7,144 bases of DNA from a bacterium. GTDB taxonomy: Bacteria; Patescibacteriota; Gracilibacteria; JAUYGZ01. A model generated the notes under the pieces. That model had not been told where the DNA came from and made no database searches. It saw only the letters and a program-made list of their open reading frames with translations. Position numbers and translations under genes: made by a program. This document shows, in pieces, positions 1 to 6,199 of the stretch (the stretch's first letter is position 1; each line of letters starts with the position of its first letter). The stretch lies in NCBI GenBank assembly GCA_030699855.1, contig JAUYKR010000129.1, positions 1 through 7,144 of the forward strand. The letters run 5' to 3'.

Positions 1-719
1 TCGCCAGAGATATTCAACGACAAATGCTTCCCGAAAAAGCGCCAACCGTAAAGAATTTGGACGTGGCCGGATCAGTCACGCCGGCATCGCTGGTAGGAGG
101 AGACATCTATGACTACTTGAACGCCAAAAACGGCGATCTGCTGATGTTTATTTCCGATGTGACCGGACACGGAGTGCCCGCAGGAATGATCGCTTCCATC
201 ACCAATTCCTGCCTGTGGAGCTATGCCACCACGGTCGAACGACTGGACGAAATTCTTGTCGCCATGAATCGAGTTGTCTACGCCAAAACCGGTCCGAGTA
301 TGTTTGCCACCGCTCTTTTGTCCCGCTGGGATGCGAAGACCCGTCAGATCCGCTATTGCAACGCCGGCCACGAGCAAATCATGCATTATCAGGCCAAGAC
401 TCAGACTATCCGGCTCATCGGAAAGGGCGGCATGGCGCTGGGCATGATAGCCGACTTGAAAAAACTCCTGAAAGAGGAGTCCCTCACCCTGGAAAAGGGA
501 GATGTGATGCTCCTCTACACGGATGGGATTCCCGAAGCCTGGAAGGATGAGAAAAATAACCTGGGACTCAGCGGCTTTTCGGAGCTCGCAAGAAAAGTCA
601 TTTCGAGGGGGCAAACTGCTGAAACAATTCGCAAAAATATTCTGGAAGGAGTAAACCGCTTCCGAAAGAACTTCCCGCAAAAGGATGATATAACCCTGAT
701 CGTTGCCAAGGCACTGTAG
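1..719 (+). CDS. SpoIIE/RsbU-family PPM serine/threonine phosphatase, C-terminal part (5' end cut by window)
   Basis: The reading frame is open to the left edge (codons from position 3), so the true start lies outside the window. The first visible residues, ARDIQRQMLPEKAP, are the helix-to-domain linker typical of RsbU-like phosphatases. The catalytic domain follows: GGDIYDY (GGD at nt 96-104), DVTGHG (nt 156-173), a CNAGHEQ stretch, LLYTDGIPEA (Asp at nt 522-524) and a final DDITLIV (nt 684-704). These Asp residues are the metal ligands of the PPM fold, and all are present, so the enzyme should be active. Family members dephosphorylate phosphoserine on STAS-domain anti-anti-sigma factors, in partner-switching control of sigma factors or signalling. 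No partner gene is visible here. Any N-terminal sensor (PAS, GAF, HAMP, receiver) would be upstream. The stop TAG shares its last base with the inverted-repeat element that follows. Family assignment is firm; the substrate is unknown. Confidence 0.93.
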   Translation, partial: ARDIQRQMLPEKAPTVKNLDVAGSVTPASLVGGDIYDYLNAKNGDLLMFISDVTGHGVPAGMIASITNSCLWSYATTVERLDEILVAMNRVVYAKTGPSMFATALLSRWDAKTRQIRYCNAGHEQIMHYQAKTQTIRLIGKGGMALGMIADLKKLLKEESLTLEKGDVMLLYTDGIPEAWKDEKNNLGLSGFSELARKVISRGQTAETIRKNILEGVNRFRKNFPQKDDITLIVAKAL

Positions 720-823
720 GGAGCCTCTGAAAAACGCGATATGCTTGCGTTTCCCTCCCCCGCCTTGGCGGGGTCAGTCCAATCCGCCTCGGGCGGACAT
801 CTCATCGTTTTTCAGAGGCTCCC
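719..823. repeat. MITE-like palindromic element with 18-bp terminal inverted repeats
   Basis: Perfect 18-bp inverted repeats lie at 719-736 (GGGAGCCTCTGAAAAACG) and 806-823, bounding a 105-bp unit. Inside are two further compact hairpins: 758-773 (CCCCGCC, TT, GGCGGGG; 7 bp) and 783-797 (TCCGCC, TCG, GGCGGA; 6 bp). The nested plan, a long terminal inverted repeat around two GC-rich hairpins, fits a miniature mobile or REP-like repeat better than a simple terminator, because no T-run follows either end. It starts on the last base of the phosphatase stop codon and ends about 70 bp before rppH. No clear target-site duplication is visible. It could still serve as a transcription barrier between the two genes. 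Copies elsewhere in the genome would settle its nature. Confidence 0.6.
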
Positions 824-860
824 GGGTGGATTCAGTATCGATTTTTGGGACTTTTCGCAG

Positions 861-866
861 TACAAT
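861..866 (+). promoter_or_regulatory. Candidate -10 box for the rppH gene series
   Basis: TACAAT matches the sigma-70 -10 consensus at five of six positions. It lies 29 nt before the ATG at 896, and transcription would begin near 873. No good -35 is found at 16-18 nt spacing (TCGATT at 838-843 is weak). The site sits just downstream of the palindromic element, so this would be the first promoter able to serve the rppH-to-transporter series. Low confidence. Confidence 0.25.
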
Positions 867-895
867 CACCCTGCTCGCTTTTTTAAGTTTTGTCT

Positions 896-1324
896 ATGTA
901 TCGGCCGAATGTCGCCGCCGTCGTTCGCCGCGACAGCGATGGGAAGTACCTGGTAGTTCACAAGCCCCGCAAACACCACGCCTGGCAATTTCCCCAGGGT
1001 GGGATTGACCCGGGTGAATCACCAAAACAGGCCGTCTTACGTGAGCTTGAGGAGGAATTAGGCACTCGGGCATTCAAAAACTTCCGTAAGAGCCATCACG
1101 TGTATTTTTACCGATTTGCCGACGGAAAGCTCATCGATGATAAATATACCGGACAAAAGCAATCGTATTTTTTGGTGGAGTTCATCGGGACAGACGAGGA
1201 CATCAAGCTCTGCAAAGATGAACTCGACGAATTTCGTTGGGTGTATCAGACGGAATTGGGAGATTACCTTGAATCCAAGGAGTATCTCCAAAAAATCCAG
1301 CAAGTGATTAACGAATTCCAATAG
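896..1324 (+). CDS. rppH: RNA pyrophosphohydrolase-like Nudix hydrolase
   Basis: A cytoplasmic enzyme of 142 aa. In RppH the reaction removes pyrophosphate from 5'-triphosphate RNA ends to trigger decay; close relatives cleave diadenosine polyphosphates. The N-terminus MYRPNVAAVV and the stretch AWQFPQGGIDPGES are hallmarks of the RppH/Ap4A-hydrolase branch. The full Nudix box G-x5-E-x7-R-E-L-x-E-E-L-G spans residues 35-57, with all metal-binding Glu present. ATG at 896 is chosen because family members begin right before YRPN. A TTG two codons earlier (890) is possible. Neither has a clear Shine-Dalgarno; the leader is U-rich. The length is near that of E. coli RppH without its C-terminal extension. 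It is the first gene of a closely spaced + strand series, 24 bp before the FtsA-like gene. RppH versus dinucleoside polyphosphate hydrolase cannot be separated from sequence alone. Confidence 0.9.
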   Translation: MYRPNVAAVVRRDSDGKYLVVHKPRKHHAWQFPQGGIDPGESPKQAVLRELEEELGTRAFKNFRKSHHVYFYRFADGKLIDDKYTGQKQSYFLVEFIGTDEDIKLCKDELDEFRWVYQTELGDYLESKEYLQKIQQVINEFQ

Positions 1325-1348
1325 CCTTCTTTTCCTTCATCACTCCTC

Positions 1349-2590
1349 ATGTTTTCCAAGGATCACAAAGGCCACGTCCATCATCTCCTTTGTGTCGACA
1401 TCGGCACCCACTCCATTAAAGCCTGCATTTTCGAAGAAAACGAAGATTGTTTGAGTCTCAAGGGACTTCAGAGTATTCCGCAGCAATTTGGAAACATCCA
1501 GGGCGGGACGATCGTTGATATCTCACAAACCAGCGACAATATAAAGGCGGCAGTCAAGGAGGTGGAGACAAAGGCAAAGGTTTCTCCCCGACAGATGGTC
1601 ATTGGCGTTTCCGGAAAAATGATCAAAGGCATGAGCGTCACTTTGGATTATTTGCGCAGTCATCCGGAAAAAGAAATTGCCGCCCAGGAACTCAAAACCA
1701 TTATTTATGAACTGCAGTGGAAGGCCTTTGAACTGATCCGCAGCGAGCTGGCGGAAGAGATGGGGATGCCGGCTCTGGAGCTGAAGCTCATCAACGCTTC
1801 CATTATCAGCGTGCGCGTCGACGACGTGCAGGTGAAGAATCCCAAGGGATTAAGAGGTGAAAAGGTCAGCATAGACATCTTCAATTGTTTTTCTCCCCTG
1901 CAACATTTTGGGCAGATTCAAAGTCTGGCAGTGGAACTGTCCTACCACGAATTAAAAGGAGTCTTTAATCAGAGCTTCGCCGTCTGTCATTCCTTGCTGC
2001 TGAAAAATGCGCTCGAAAGCGCCATCGTCATCGATATTGGAGCAGGAACCACGGATATTTGTGTCATCAGCAATGGAAAATTGATCGGAAACCGGTCTTT
2101 CTCCATGGCTGGAAATTCGCTCAGTAAACGTATCTCGTATGAACTTTCCACATCATTTGAGGACGCCGAGGCGGTCAAATTGAGTTATAGCGCCAATAGC
2201 CTGGAAAAGCAGTCTCAAAATGCCATTAGGGAAGCCCTCCAGTCGGATATCGACATCTGGATTTCCAGTTTGGAATTTTCGCTGAAGGAGCTGCCGATGC
2301 AAAAGTTACCGTCAAAACTCCTGCTCTGCGGGAAGTCTCACCTCCTTCCCGAGTTTCAGCGGGCGCTGAAGGCCTACGACTGGGGACAGCACTTTCCCGT
2401 AGAGGACGAAGAGATCGCTATCCGCCCACTCGACTATAGTGACATTCTGGAGGGGGACTTCGACGCGGAGCATTTTGATCCCCAATATTTGCCCCTGCTG
2501 GCCGTGGCGAATACCGCTTTTGATCTGCTCTACCACAATCCGGAACTGGACACCATTTTGAATACGATTATCGCTGACAAAGGACTATGA
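1349..2590 (+). CDS. FtsA-like cell-division ATPase (FtsA/PilM actin-fold family)
   Basis: A 413-aa protein with the actin/HSP70-type nucleotide fold. Phosphate-1 is CVDIGTHSIK (residues 15-24) and phosphate-2 is VIDIGAGTTD (227-236). An adenosine-loop equivalent, LLLCGKSHLLP (324-334), has Cys-Gly where Gly-Gly is usual. Residues ~96-180 fit the inserted SHS2/1C subdomain of FtsA and PilM, with VDDVQVKNPKGLRG near 157-170. FtsA tethers FtsZ to the membrane at the division site; PilM is the type IV pilus counterpart. Length and layout fit FtsA better, but no ftsZ, ftsQ or pil gene is in view. The C-terminus (ELDTILNTIIADKGL) is not an obvious amphipathic membrane-targeting helix, which FtsA normally has. 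The start at 1349 lacks a Shine-Dalgarno. The TGA stop overlaps the next gene's ATG (ATGA at 2587-2590), implying translational coupling. Superfamily is sure; ftsA as the exact role is likely, not proven. Confidence 0.85.
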   Translation: MFSKDHKGHVHHLLCVDIGTHSIKACIFEENEDCLSLKGLQSIPQQFGNIQGGTIVDISQTSDNIKAAVKEVETKAKVSPRQMVIGVSGKMIKGMSVTLDYLRSHPEKEIAAQELKTIIYELQWKAFELIRSELAEEMGMPALELKLINASIISVRVDDVQVKNPKGLRGEKVSIDIFNCFSPLQHFGQIQSLAVELSYHELKGVFNQSFAVCHSLLLKNALESAIVIDIGAGTTDICVISNGKLIGNRSFSMAGNSLSKRISYELSTSFEDAEAVKLSYSANSLEKQSQNAIREALQSDIDIWISSLEFSLKELPMQKLPSKLLLCGKSHLLPEFQRALKAYDWGQHFPVEDEEIAIRPLDYSDILEGDFDAEHFDPQYLPLLAVANTAFDLLYHNPELDTILNTIIADKGL

Positions 2591-3675
2591 AGTACTTGGT
2601 CGGCATGTCGGGAGGCATCGATTCGTCGGTAGCGGCCGTGAAGCTGAAAAAGGAGGGCCATGAGGTTATTGGCGTTCACATGCGACTGTGGTCGGAAGAT
2701 AACTGCATGAACAAGTGCTGCAACACCGCCGACTTCAAGTGGGCTATGGAAGTTGCAAGCCGCTTTGACATTCCATTCCAGGCCCTTAACATCCGGGAGG
2801 TATTCAAGAAGCGCATCGTGGAAGACGCTTTTCTAAGTCCCTATGAGCAGGGCGGGACTCCAAATCCCTGCGTGAGCTGTAATCGGAATATTCGCTTTGG
2901 CGCCATGTTGGAAAAAGGACTGGAATTGGGAGTAGACAAGGTCTGTACCGGACACTATGCCCGTGTCGAAGAAAAAAATGGCGTTTATCACCTGAGAAGG
3001 GGAGTGGATCCCGATAAAGATCAAAGCTATTTTCTTCATCGCGTCACTCAAGCGAAGCTAGCCCGAATGCACTTTCCCCTGGGGGAAATGACAAAAAAAG
3101 AAGTGAAAGTCTTGGCGGAAAAGTGGGGAGTCATCAACGAAAACAGAGGGAAAGTGGAAAGTCAGGATCTGTGCTTTATTCCGGAAAAGACGCCAGAAGC
3201 CTTTTTGAAACGCCAGCTCGACTCCAAACACTGGCGGGAAGGTGAGATTATCACGAACGCAGGAGAGGTGCTGGGAAAACATCGTGGCTTGCCATTTTAT
3301 ACCATCGGCCAGCGCAAGGGCTTGGAACTTGGCGGACTGGAAATGCCATTCTATGTCCTCAAAAAGGATCATCAAAAAAATCAGCTGATTGTGGGACGAC
3401 AGGAGGAGGGGGGAAATGTTCAAGTCGAACTGAAAAACTTGAGCCTCATCCGGGAAGACCTTGATGAGTCCAAGAGCTACGAGCTTCGCTTTCGCTATCA
3501 TGGCAAGCCCACCAGAGGTCGAGTGAAACGAATAGGGAAGCCTTATGCCGATGACTCCGGCCAGCTCTGGAACGCCACCGTGGAGTGTGAAGAAAGTTTG
3601 AGTGGCGCCACTCCTGGCCAGTTTGTGGTGATGTACGAAGGGGAGTACTGTCTGGGTGGAGGAGAAATCGTTTAA
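2587..3675 (+). CDS. mnmA: tRNA-specific 2-thiouridylase MnmA
   Basis: A cytoplasmic enzyme of 362 aa, the usual length. It adenylates and thiolates uridine 34 in the anticodon of tRNA Lys, Glu and Gln (s2U34), taking sulfur from a persulfide relay. The N-terminal PP-loop is MSGGIDSSV (residues 7-15). A CC pair (44-45) belongs to the family's conserved CC-x-n-D region. The nucleophile Cys98 lies in TPNPCVSCN and the second catalytic Cys196 in SQDLCFIPE. TGHYARV (121-127), DKDQSYFL (143-150) and GLPFYTIGQRKGL (234-246) are standard tRNA-binding and core motifs. The C-terminal barrel ends GQFVVMYEGEYCLGGGEI. AAGGA sits only two bases before the ATG, which overlaps the FtsA-like stop, so coupled translation is likely. 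An 8-bp gap separates it from the transporter. All catalytic residues are present, so function is firmly predicted. Confidence 0.97.
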   Translation: MKYLVGMSGGIDSSVAAVKLKKEGHEVIGVHMRLWSEDNCMNKCCNTADFKWAMEVASRFDIPFQALNIREVFKKRIVEDAFLSPYEQGGTPNPCVSCNRNIRFGAMLEKGLELGVDKVCTGHYARVEEKNGVYHLRRGVDPDKDQSYFLHRVTQAKLARMHFPLGEMTKKEVKVLAEKWGVINENRGKVESQDLCFIPEKTPEAFLKRQLDSKHWREGEIITNAGEVLGKHRGLPFYTIGQRKGLELGGLEMPFYVLKKDHQKNQLIVGRQEEGGNVQVELKNLSLIREDLDESKSYELRFRYHGKPTRGRVKRIGKPYADDSGQLWNATVECEESLSGATPGQFVVMYEGEYCLGGGEIV

Positions 3676-3683
3676 ACCCCATC

Positions 3684-4526
3684 ATGCTTTTCGCTGGCAT
3701 CATTGCCATCTGCATCCTGCTGGGCGCCTGGGGCAGGATTGTGATGAAAAAAGCCCTGGAACACAAACCCCCACTGATTTGCGCCCTGATTTTTGAAATC
3801 GTGCAGGTCGCGGTGGCTTTGCCCTTATTTTTTTTCTATGAAGCCCCAGAAACGATTTTCTTCAGTTTTATTTCCGGCGGCCTGTTTTCCGCCTCGCTGG
3901 TGCTCTACTTCATGAGCTTTGTCGACGGGGAGGTATCGCTCCTCACACCCTTCCGAAGCCTAAGGGGACTGGTGGCCCTGATCATTTCCATTTTGTGGTG
4001 GCACGAAGCGCTGACGGCGGGAGAAGTCACGGGAATTGTCGTCATCACCATCGGCATCCTGATGCTGTACCGCGGAACGGAGTTCAAAAAACTGATTCAC
4101 TTTCTGTTTCACAAAGAAGCCCTGTTTATGATGGGATCAGTGATCCTGGGAGTGATCGCTTCCTACTACGACAAACTGGGGGTCGCTGCCAACGGACTAT
4201 ACGCCCACTATCTGTGGACTTGCAGTTTTGCCTTGGTTTTTCTGGCCGTCTTTTGCCTGCTCTGGTATCGAACCAAGGTGTGGAAACTGGTCACCAGCAA
4301 TCTTTCTCACCACAATCTTTCCGTCGGCTTCATCTTTTCCGGGGCCTACGTGACCCACCTGATGGCTTTGCAAATGGAGCGAGTCACCATCGTCAATGCT
4401 CTGCTCGCCATCAGCACGCTGGTGACGACTTTTTTGGCGGCGCGGTATTTGAAGGAAGCGGTTTTGGAAAAATTACCAGGAACGATCGTGATCGTGCTGG
4501 GAACAATATTGATCGGCTTCCTCTAG
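3684..4526 (+). CDS. EamA/DMT-superfamily membrane transporter
   Basis: A 280-aa integral membrane protein. Ten hydrophobic segments are visible (about residues 2-20, 30-51, 57-79, 85-107, 112-129, 147-165, 172-194, 212-230, 234-254, 264-280), matching the doubled five-helix plan of EamA drug/metabolite transporters. The first repeat ends with the family-typical EVSLLTPFRSLRGLVALI and the helix GEVTGIVVITIGILMLYRG; the second repeat ends with a similar GTIVIVLGTILIGFL. Substrates in this family are varied (amino acids, nucleotide sugars, riboflavin in RibN, drugs), and nothing here fixes one. It starts 8 bp after mnmA with no close Shine-Dalgarno (GGAGGAG at 3658-3664 is 19 nt away), so reinitiation from mnmA is probable. 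It is last in the + strand series and converges on the ligase-flavokinase gene. Confidence 0.85.
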   Translation: MLFAGIIAICILLGAWGRIVMKKALEHKPPLICALIFEIVQVAVALPLFFFYEAPETIFFSFISGGLFSASLVLYFMSFVDGEVSLLTPFRSLRGLVALIISILWWHEALTAGEVTGIVVITIGILMLYRGTEFKKLIHFLFHKEALFMMGSVILGVIASYYDKLGVAANGLYAHYLWTCSFALVFLAVFCLLWYRTKVWKLVTSNLSHHNLSVGFIFSGAYVTHLMALQMERVTIVNALLAISTLVTTFLAARYLKEAVLEKLPGTIVIVLGTILIGFL

Positions 4527-4534
4527 TGAGGAAG
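4517..4534. terminator. Short hairpin at the convergent gene junction
   Basis: CTTCCTC (4517-4523), loop TAGT, GAGGAAG (4528-4534) form a perfect 7-bp stem. The loop contains the transporter's stop codon. Only 13 bp separate the two convergent genes, so this is the only structure available to end transcription from either side. No T-run follows on either strand, so it is at best a weak or factor-assisted terminator. Confidence 0.25.
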
Positions 4535-4539
4535 AAATC

Positions 4540-6156
4540 CTAGAATTTATTCCTCGCCACCAGCACGTCTTTTTTGATTTGCTCTTTGAGCAGTTCTTCA
4601 GATTCGAAGGCCATGGGCTCACGAACGAAAGAACCGATTTTGAAGTTGAGGCTCTCTCCATACAGATCACCTTCGTGATCGAAGATCCACATCTCGCAAA
4701 CCATTCCTTCCGGAAGTCCTTCTGTCATCCTCGGACCGTAGTAGAGAAGACCTCGCTTTCTCTTCTTGCCCACCTTCACGTCCACAATGTAGACGCCGTG
4801 TTCCTTATCGAGTTCGATACTGAGAGAAAGATTGGCGGTGGGAAATCCCAATTCCGTTCCCTTACGGATGCCAGGAACGACCTGGGCGGAGACAAAACCG
4901 AGATTATTGGCGATCGTCATGAGCGCTCCGAAAAACCAGAAGCTATAGGCCAGATCATTTTTCCAGTAGATCACGTCGATCATGCCGTGGGCGGCCAGAT
5001 AGAGCAGGGGAGCGGTGAGAAGAGCCCGCCAGACACGGGGCAGAGGGAACCACCAGACCAGGATGAGCAAAATAAAAGTGAGCAGCCCGAACAGGCCGGA
5101 AGAAAGCCAAAACATCAGCAGGGTATTGTGGGGGTGGAGAGCATGATTGATTTCGCTGCGAGTGATTTTGCGATCGAGCGTGAGCGGAGCTAGACTTTCG
5201 AAAGCTCGCTGAAACTGGCCGGGGCCGACACCCCAGATGGGAGTTTGTCGAATTAAATCCCAACTGACCTTCCAGTTATTCAGGCGTTCCGAGCCGCTTG
5301 TTTGACCCTGCAAAGGAGTAAAGTTGATGGCATATTGGAACTTTTCTGAGGAGCGCTGGTTGTAATAGAGACCGCCCAAAATGAGGGCGGTGATCAGAGG
5401 TACTACCACCCAGCGGCGCTTGCCGGAGCTGACGGCAAAGCTGACAATAAAGCAGGCCATGATGACTCCTAACCAGGCGCCATAAGACCGAGTGAGGTAA
5501 ACCGCGATGGCCAGTATGAGGACAAAAAGAAACAGCGCCAGCCTTTCAAGCCGAGTATTGGACTTGATCATTGCTATCCAACCCAATGCCAGAAAAGGGG
5601 AGAGGAGCAGAGCCGGATAATTGCCGCTGGCGCCCAAGCCAGTCCAAGGGTCGAGAAACGGCCACACTAAACGACCGTCTACGGTCGCGGTAACATCAGA
5701 AAAAATGCCACTGTAAAATTGCGTGATCATGACGATGGCGGCCATCGCCATCAGGCCTACGCTGGCTTGAATGAGCGCCATCAGATCCCCCCGGCTGCGG
5801 AAGCTGGAGCTGAGCATGAGATAATAGAGGAAGGGAGCTATAAACCAGCCCTTCCAGATTCCCAGTGGGACCTTGACGTGTTCCGGTTCTAGAACAAAAA
5901 CCGTATGAACGGTAGATGCCGTGACGGCCAGAAGAAATACGGATAAAGCGGTCACCTGCCAATTGGTCAAAAGCGGTTTGGGAAAGTTCCACCCCCATAG
6001 CCCTGCCAACCACCACAGGAACATGAAGCCGGTGTACATCTCCAAAACATTGGCCGGCAGTTGGCCAAGCTGAAATCGGAAGAGGTACAGTAAAAAGAAA
6101 GCTGGCGATATGAGCAGAAGAGCCTTGAATACATGAAAGACTTTTTTGGTTTCCAT
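4540..6156 (-). CDS. Fusion: O-antigen ligase/polymerase-like membrane protein (N) with riboflavin kinase domain (C)
   Basis: A 538-aa protein from ATG 6156; a TTG at 6204 would add 16 residues. Residues 1-420 show 12 hydrophobic segments and one long loop (about 266-344) between helices 9 and 10, as in WaaL/Wzy_C proteins. The loop has SERLNNWKVSW (Arg291), a GVGPGQF stretch and the WaaL signature H-N-x9-G-x2-G (His343, Asn344, Gly354, Gly357). Such enzymes join undecaprenyl-linked glycans to an acceptor or polymerise them. Residues ~421-538 are a flavokinase domain (ATP + riboflavin to FMN), as in the C-terminal half of RibF: GTELGFPTANL (PTAN 439-442), GVYIVDV, catalytic Glu488 in CEMWIFD, DLYG (497-500), FVREPMAFESEELLKEQIKKD. 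The FAD synthetase half is absent. With an even helix count and a cytoplasmic N-terminus, the kinase faces the cytoplasm. The join follows helix 12 almost without linker. It lies downstream of tpiA on the same strand. Both domains are firm; their joint role is unknown. Confidence 0.9.
   Translation of the reverse strand: METKKVFHVFKALLLISPAFFLLYLFRFQLGQLPANVLEMYTGFMFLWWLAGLWGWNFPKPLLTNWQVTALSVFLLAVTASTVHTVFVLEPEHVKVPLGIWKGWFIAPFLYYLMLSSSFRSRGDLMALIQASVGLMAMAAIVMITQFYSGIFSDVTATVDGRLVWPFLDPWTGLGASGNYPALLLSPFLALGWIAMIKSNTRLERLALFLFVLILAIAVYLTRSYGAWLGVIMACFIVSFAVSSGKRRWVVVPLITALILGGLYYNQRSSEKFQYAINFTPLQGQTSGSERLNNWKVSWDLIRQTPIWGVGPGQFQRAFESLAPLTLDRKITRSEINHALHPHNTLLMFWLSSGLFGLLTFILLILVWWFPLPRVWRALLTAPLLYLAAHGMIDVIYWKNDLAYSFWFFGALMTIANNLGFVSAQVVPGIRKGTELGFPTANLSLSIELDKEHGVYIVDVKVGKKRKRGLLYYGPRMTEGLPEGMVCEMWIFDHEGDLYGESLNFKIGSFVREPMAFESEELLKEQIKKDVLVARNKF
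4543..4896 (-). other. Riboflavin kinase (flavokinase) domain within the fusion protein
   Basis: This stretch encodes the last ~118 residues of the fusion. It aligns by eye with the C-terminal domain of bifunctional RibF: the opening SAQVVPGIRKGTELGFPTAN parallels the family pattern G-x-V-x2-G-x4-G-x2-LGFPTAN, then come GVYIV, G-x-R-x-T (YGPRMTEG), the catalytic Glu in CEMWIFD, GDLYGESL and the R-x2-MAFES-x2-EL-x3-IKKD tail. ATP- and Mg-binding Thr and Asn of PTAN and the catalytic base are kept, so FMN synthesis is plausible. The nucleotidyltransferase (FMN adenylyltransferase) domain found in most bacterial RibF proteins is missing. Confidence 0.88.
4918..4929 (-). promoter_or_regulatory. 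Possible internal ribosome binding site and start for a free flavokinase domain
   Basis: On the minus strand GGAG (4929-4926) is followed by a 5-nt spacer and an in-frame ATG (4920-4918), Met413 of the fusion, inside its last membrane helix. Initiation here would give a 126-aa product made of a short hydrophobic lead and the complete riboflavin kinase domain. The spacing is near ideal and better than that of most gene starts in this window. It may be chance; no experimental support can be seen. Confidence 0.3.
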
Positions 6157-6199
6157 CCTAAGAATCCTAAAGATCCTAATAACCTTAACAATCCTTACT
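6155..6199. repeat. Five 9-bp tandem repeats bridging tpiA stop and fusion-gene start
   Basis: Read on the plus strand the units are ATCCTAAGA, ATCCTAAAG, ATCCTAATA, ACCTTAACA and ATCCTTACT, 45 bp in all. The fifth unit contains the tpiA stop codon (6195-6197), and the first contributes two bases of the fusion gene's ATG (6154-6156). On the minus strand each unit carries AGGA or AAGG, so Shine-Dalgarno-like cores recur every 9 nt upstream of the start. The second of these, AGGA at 6168-6165, stands 8 nt before the ATG. Because the period is a multiple of three, copy-number change would not shift the longer TTG-started frame. Confidence 0.7.

Noticed and set aside
72..680. 202-codon minus-strand frame opposite the phosphatase
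   Set aside because: It is antisense to an intact SpoIIE domain with all metal-binding Asp residues, and shows no motifs of its own.
719..823. Palindrome as an ordinary rho-independent terminator
   Set aside because: No T-run follows either arm, the arms are separated by about 70 nt holding two other hairpins, and both ends are symmetric like transposon termini.
741..1008. Overlapping plus-strand open frames across the palindromic element and rppH start
   Set aside because: They run through the inverted repeat and out of frame with the clear Nudix gene; composition is Pro/Ser/Arg-rich and no family is recognisable.
2588..2590. UGA at the end of the FtsA-like gene read as a sense codon (Gracilibacteria-type code 25)
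   Set aside because: Read-through would add only 14 unlikely residues before a TAG. The ATGA overlap with mnmA is a normal gene junction, and no in-frame TGA interrupts any gene.
4579..5193. 204-codon open frame on the plus strand opposite the flavokinase region
   Set aside because: It lies fully antisense to a region encoding well-conserved motifs; its product is Glu/Gln/Arg-rich with no recognisable fold, typical of a shadow frame.
6155..6199. Tandem repeats as a CRISPR array
   Set aside because: Units are 9 bp and directly adjacent with no spacers, and no cas genes are nearby.
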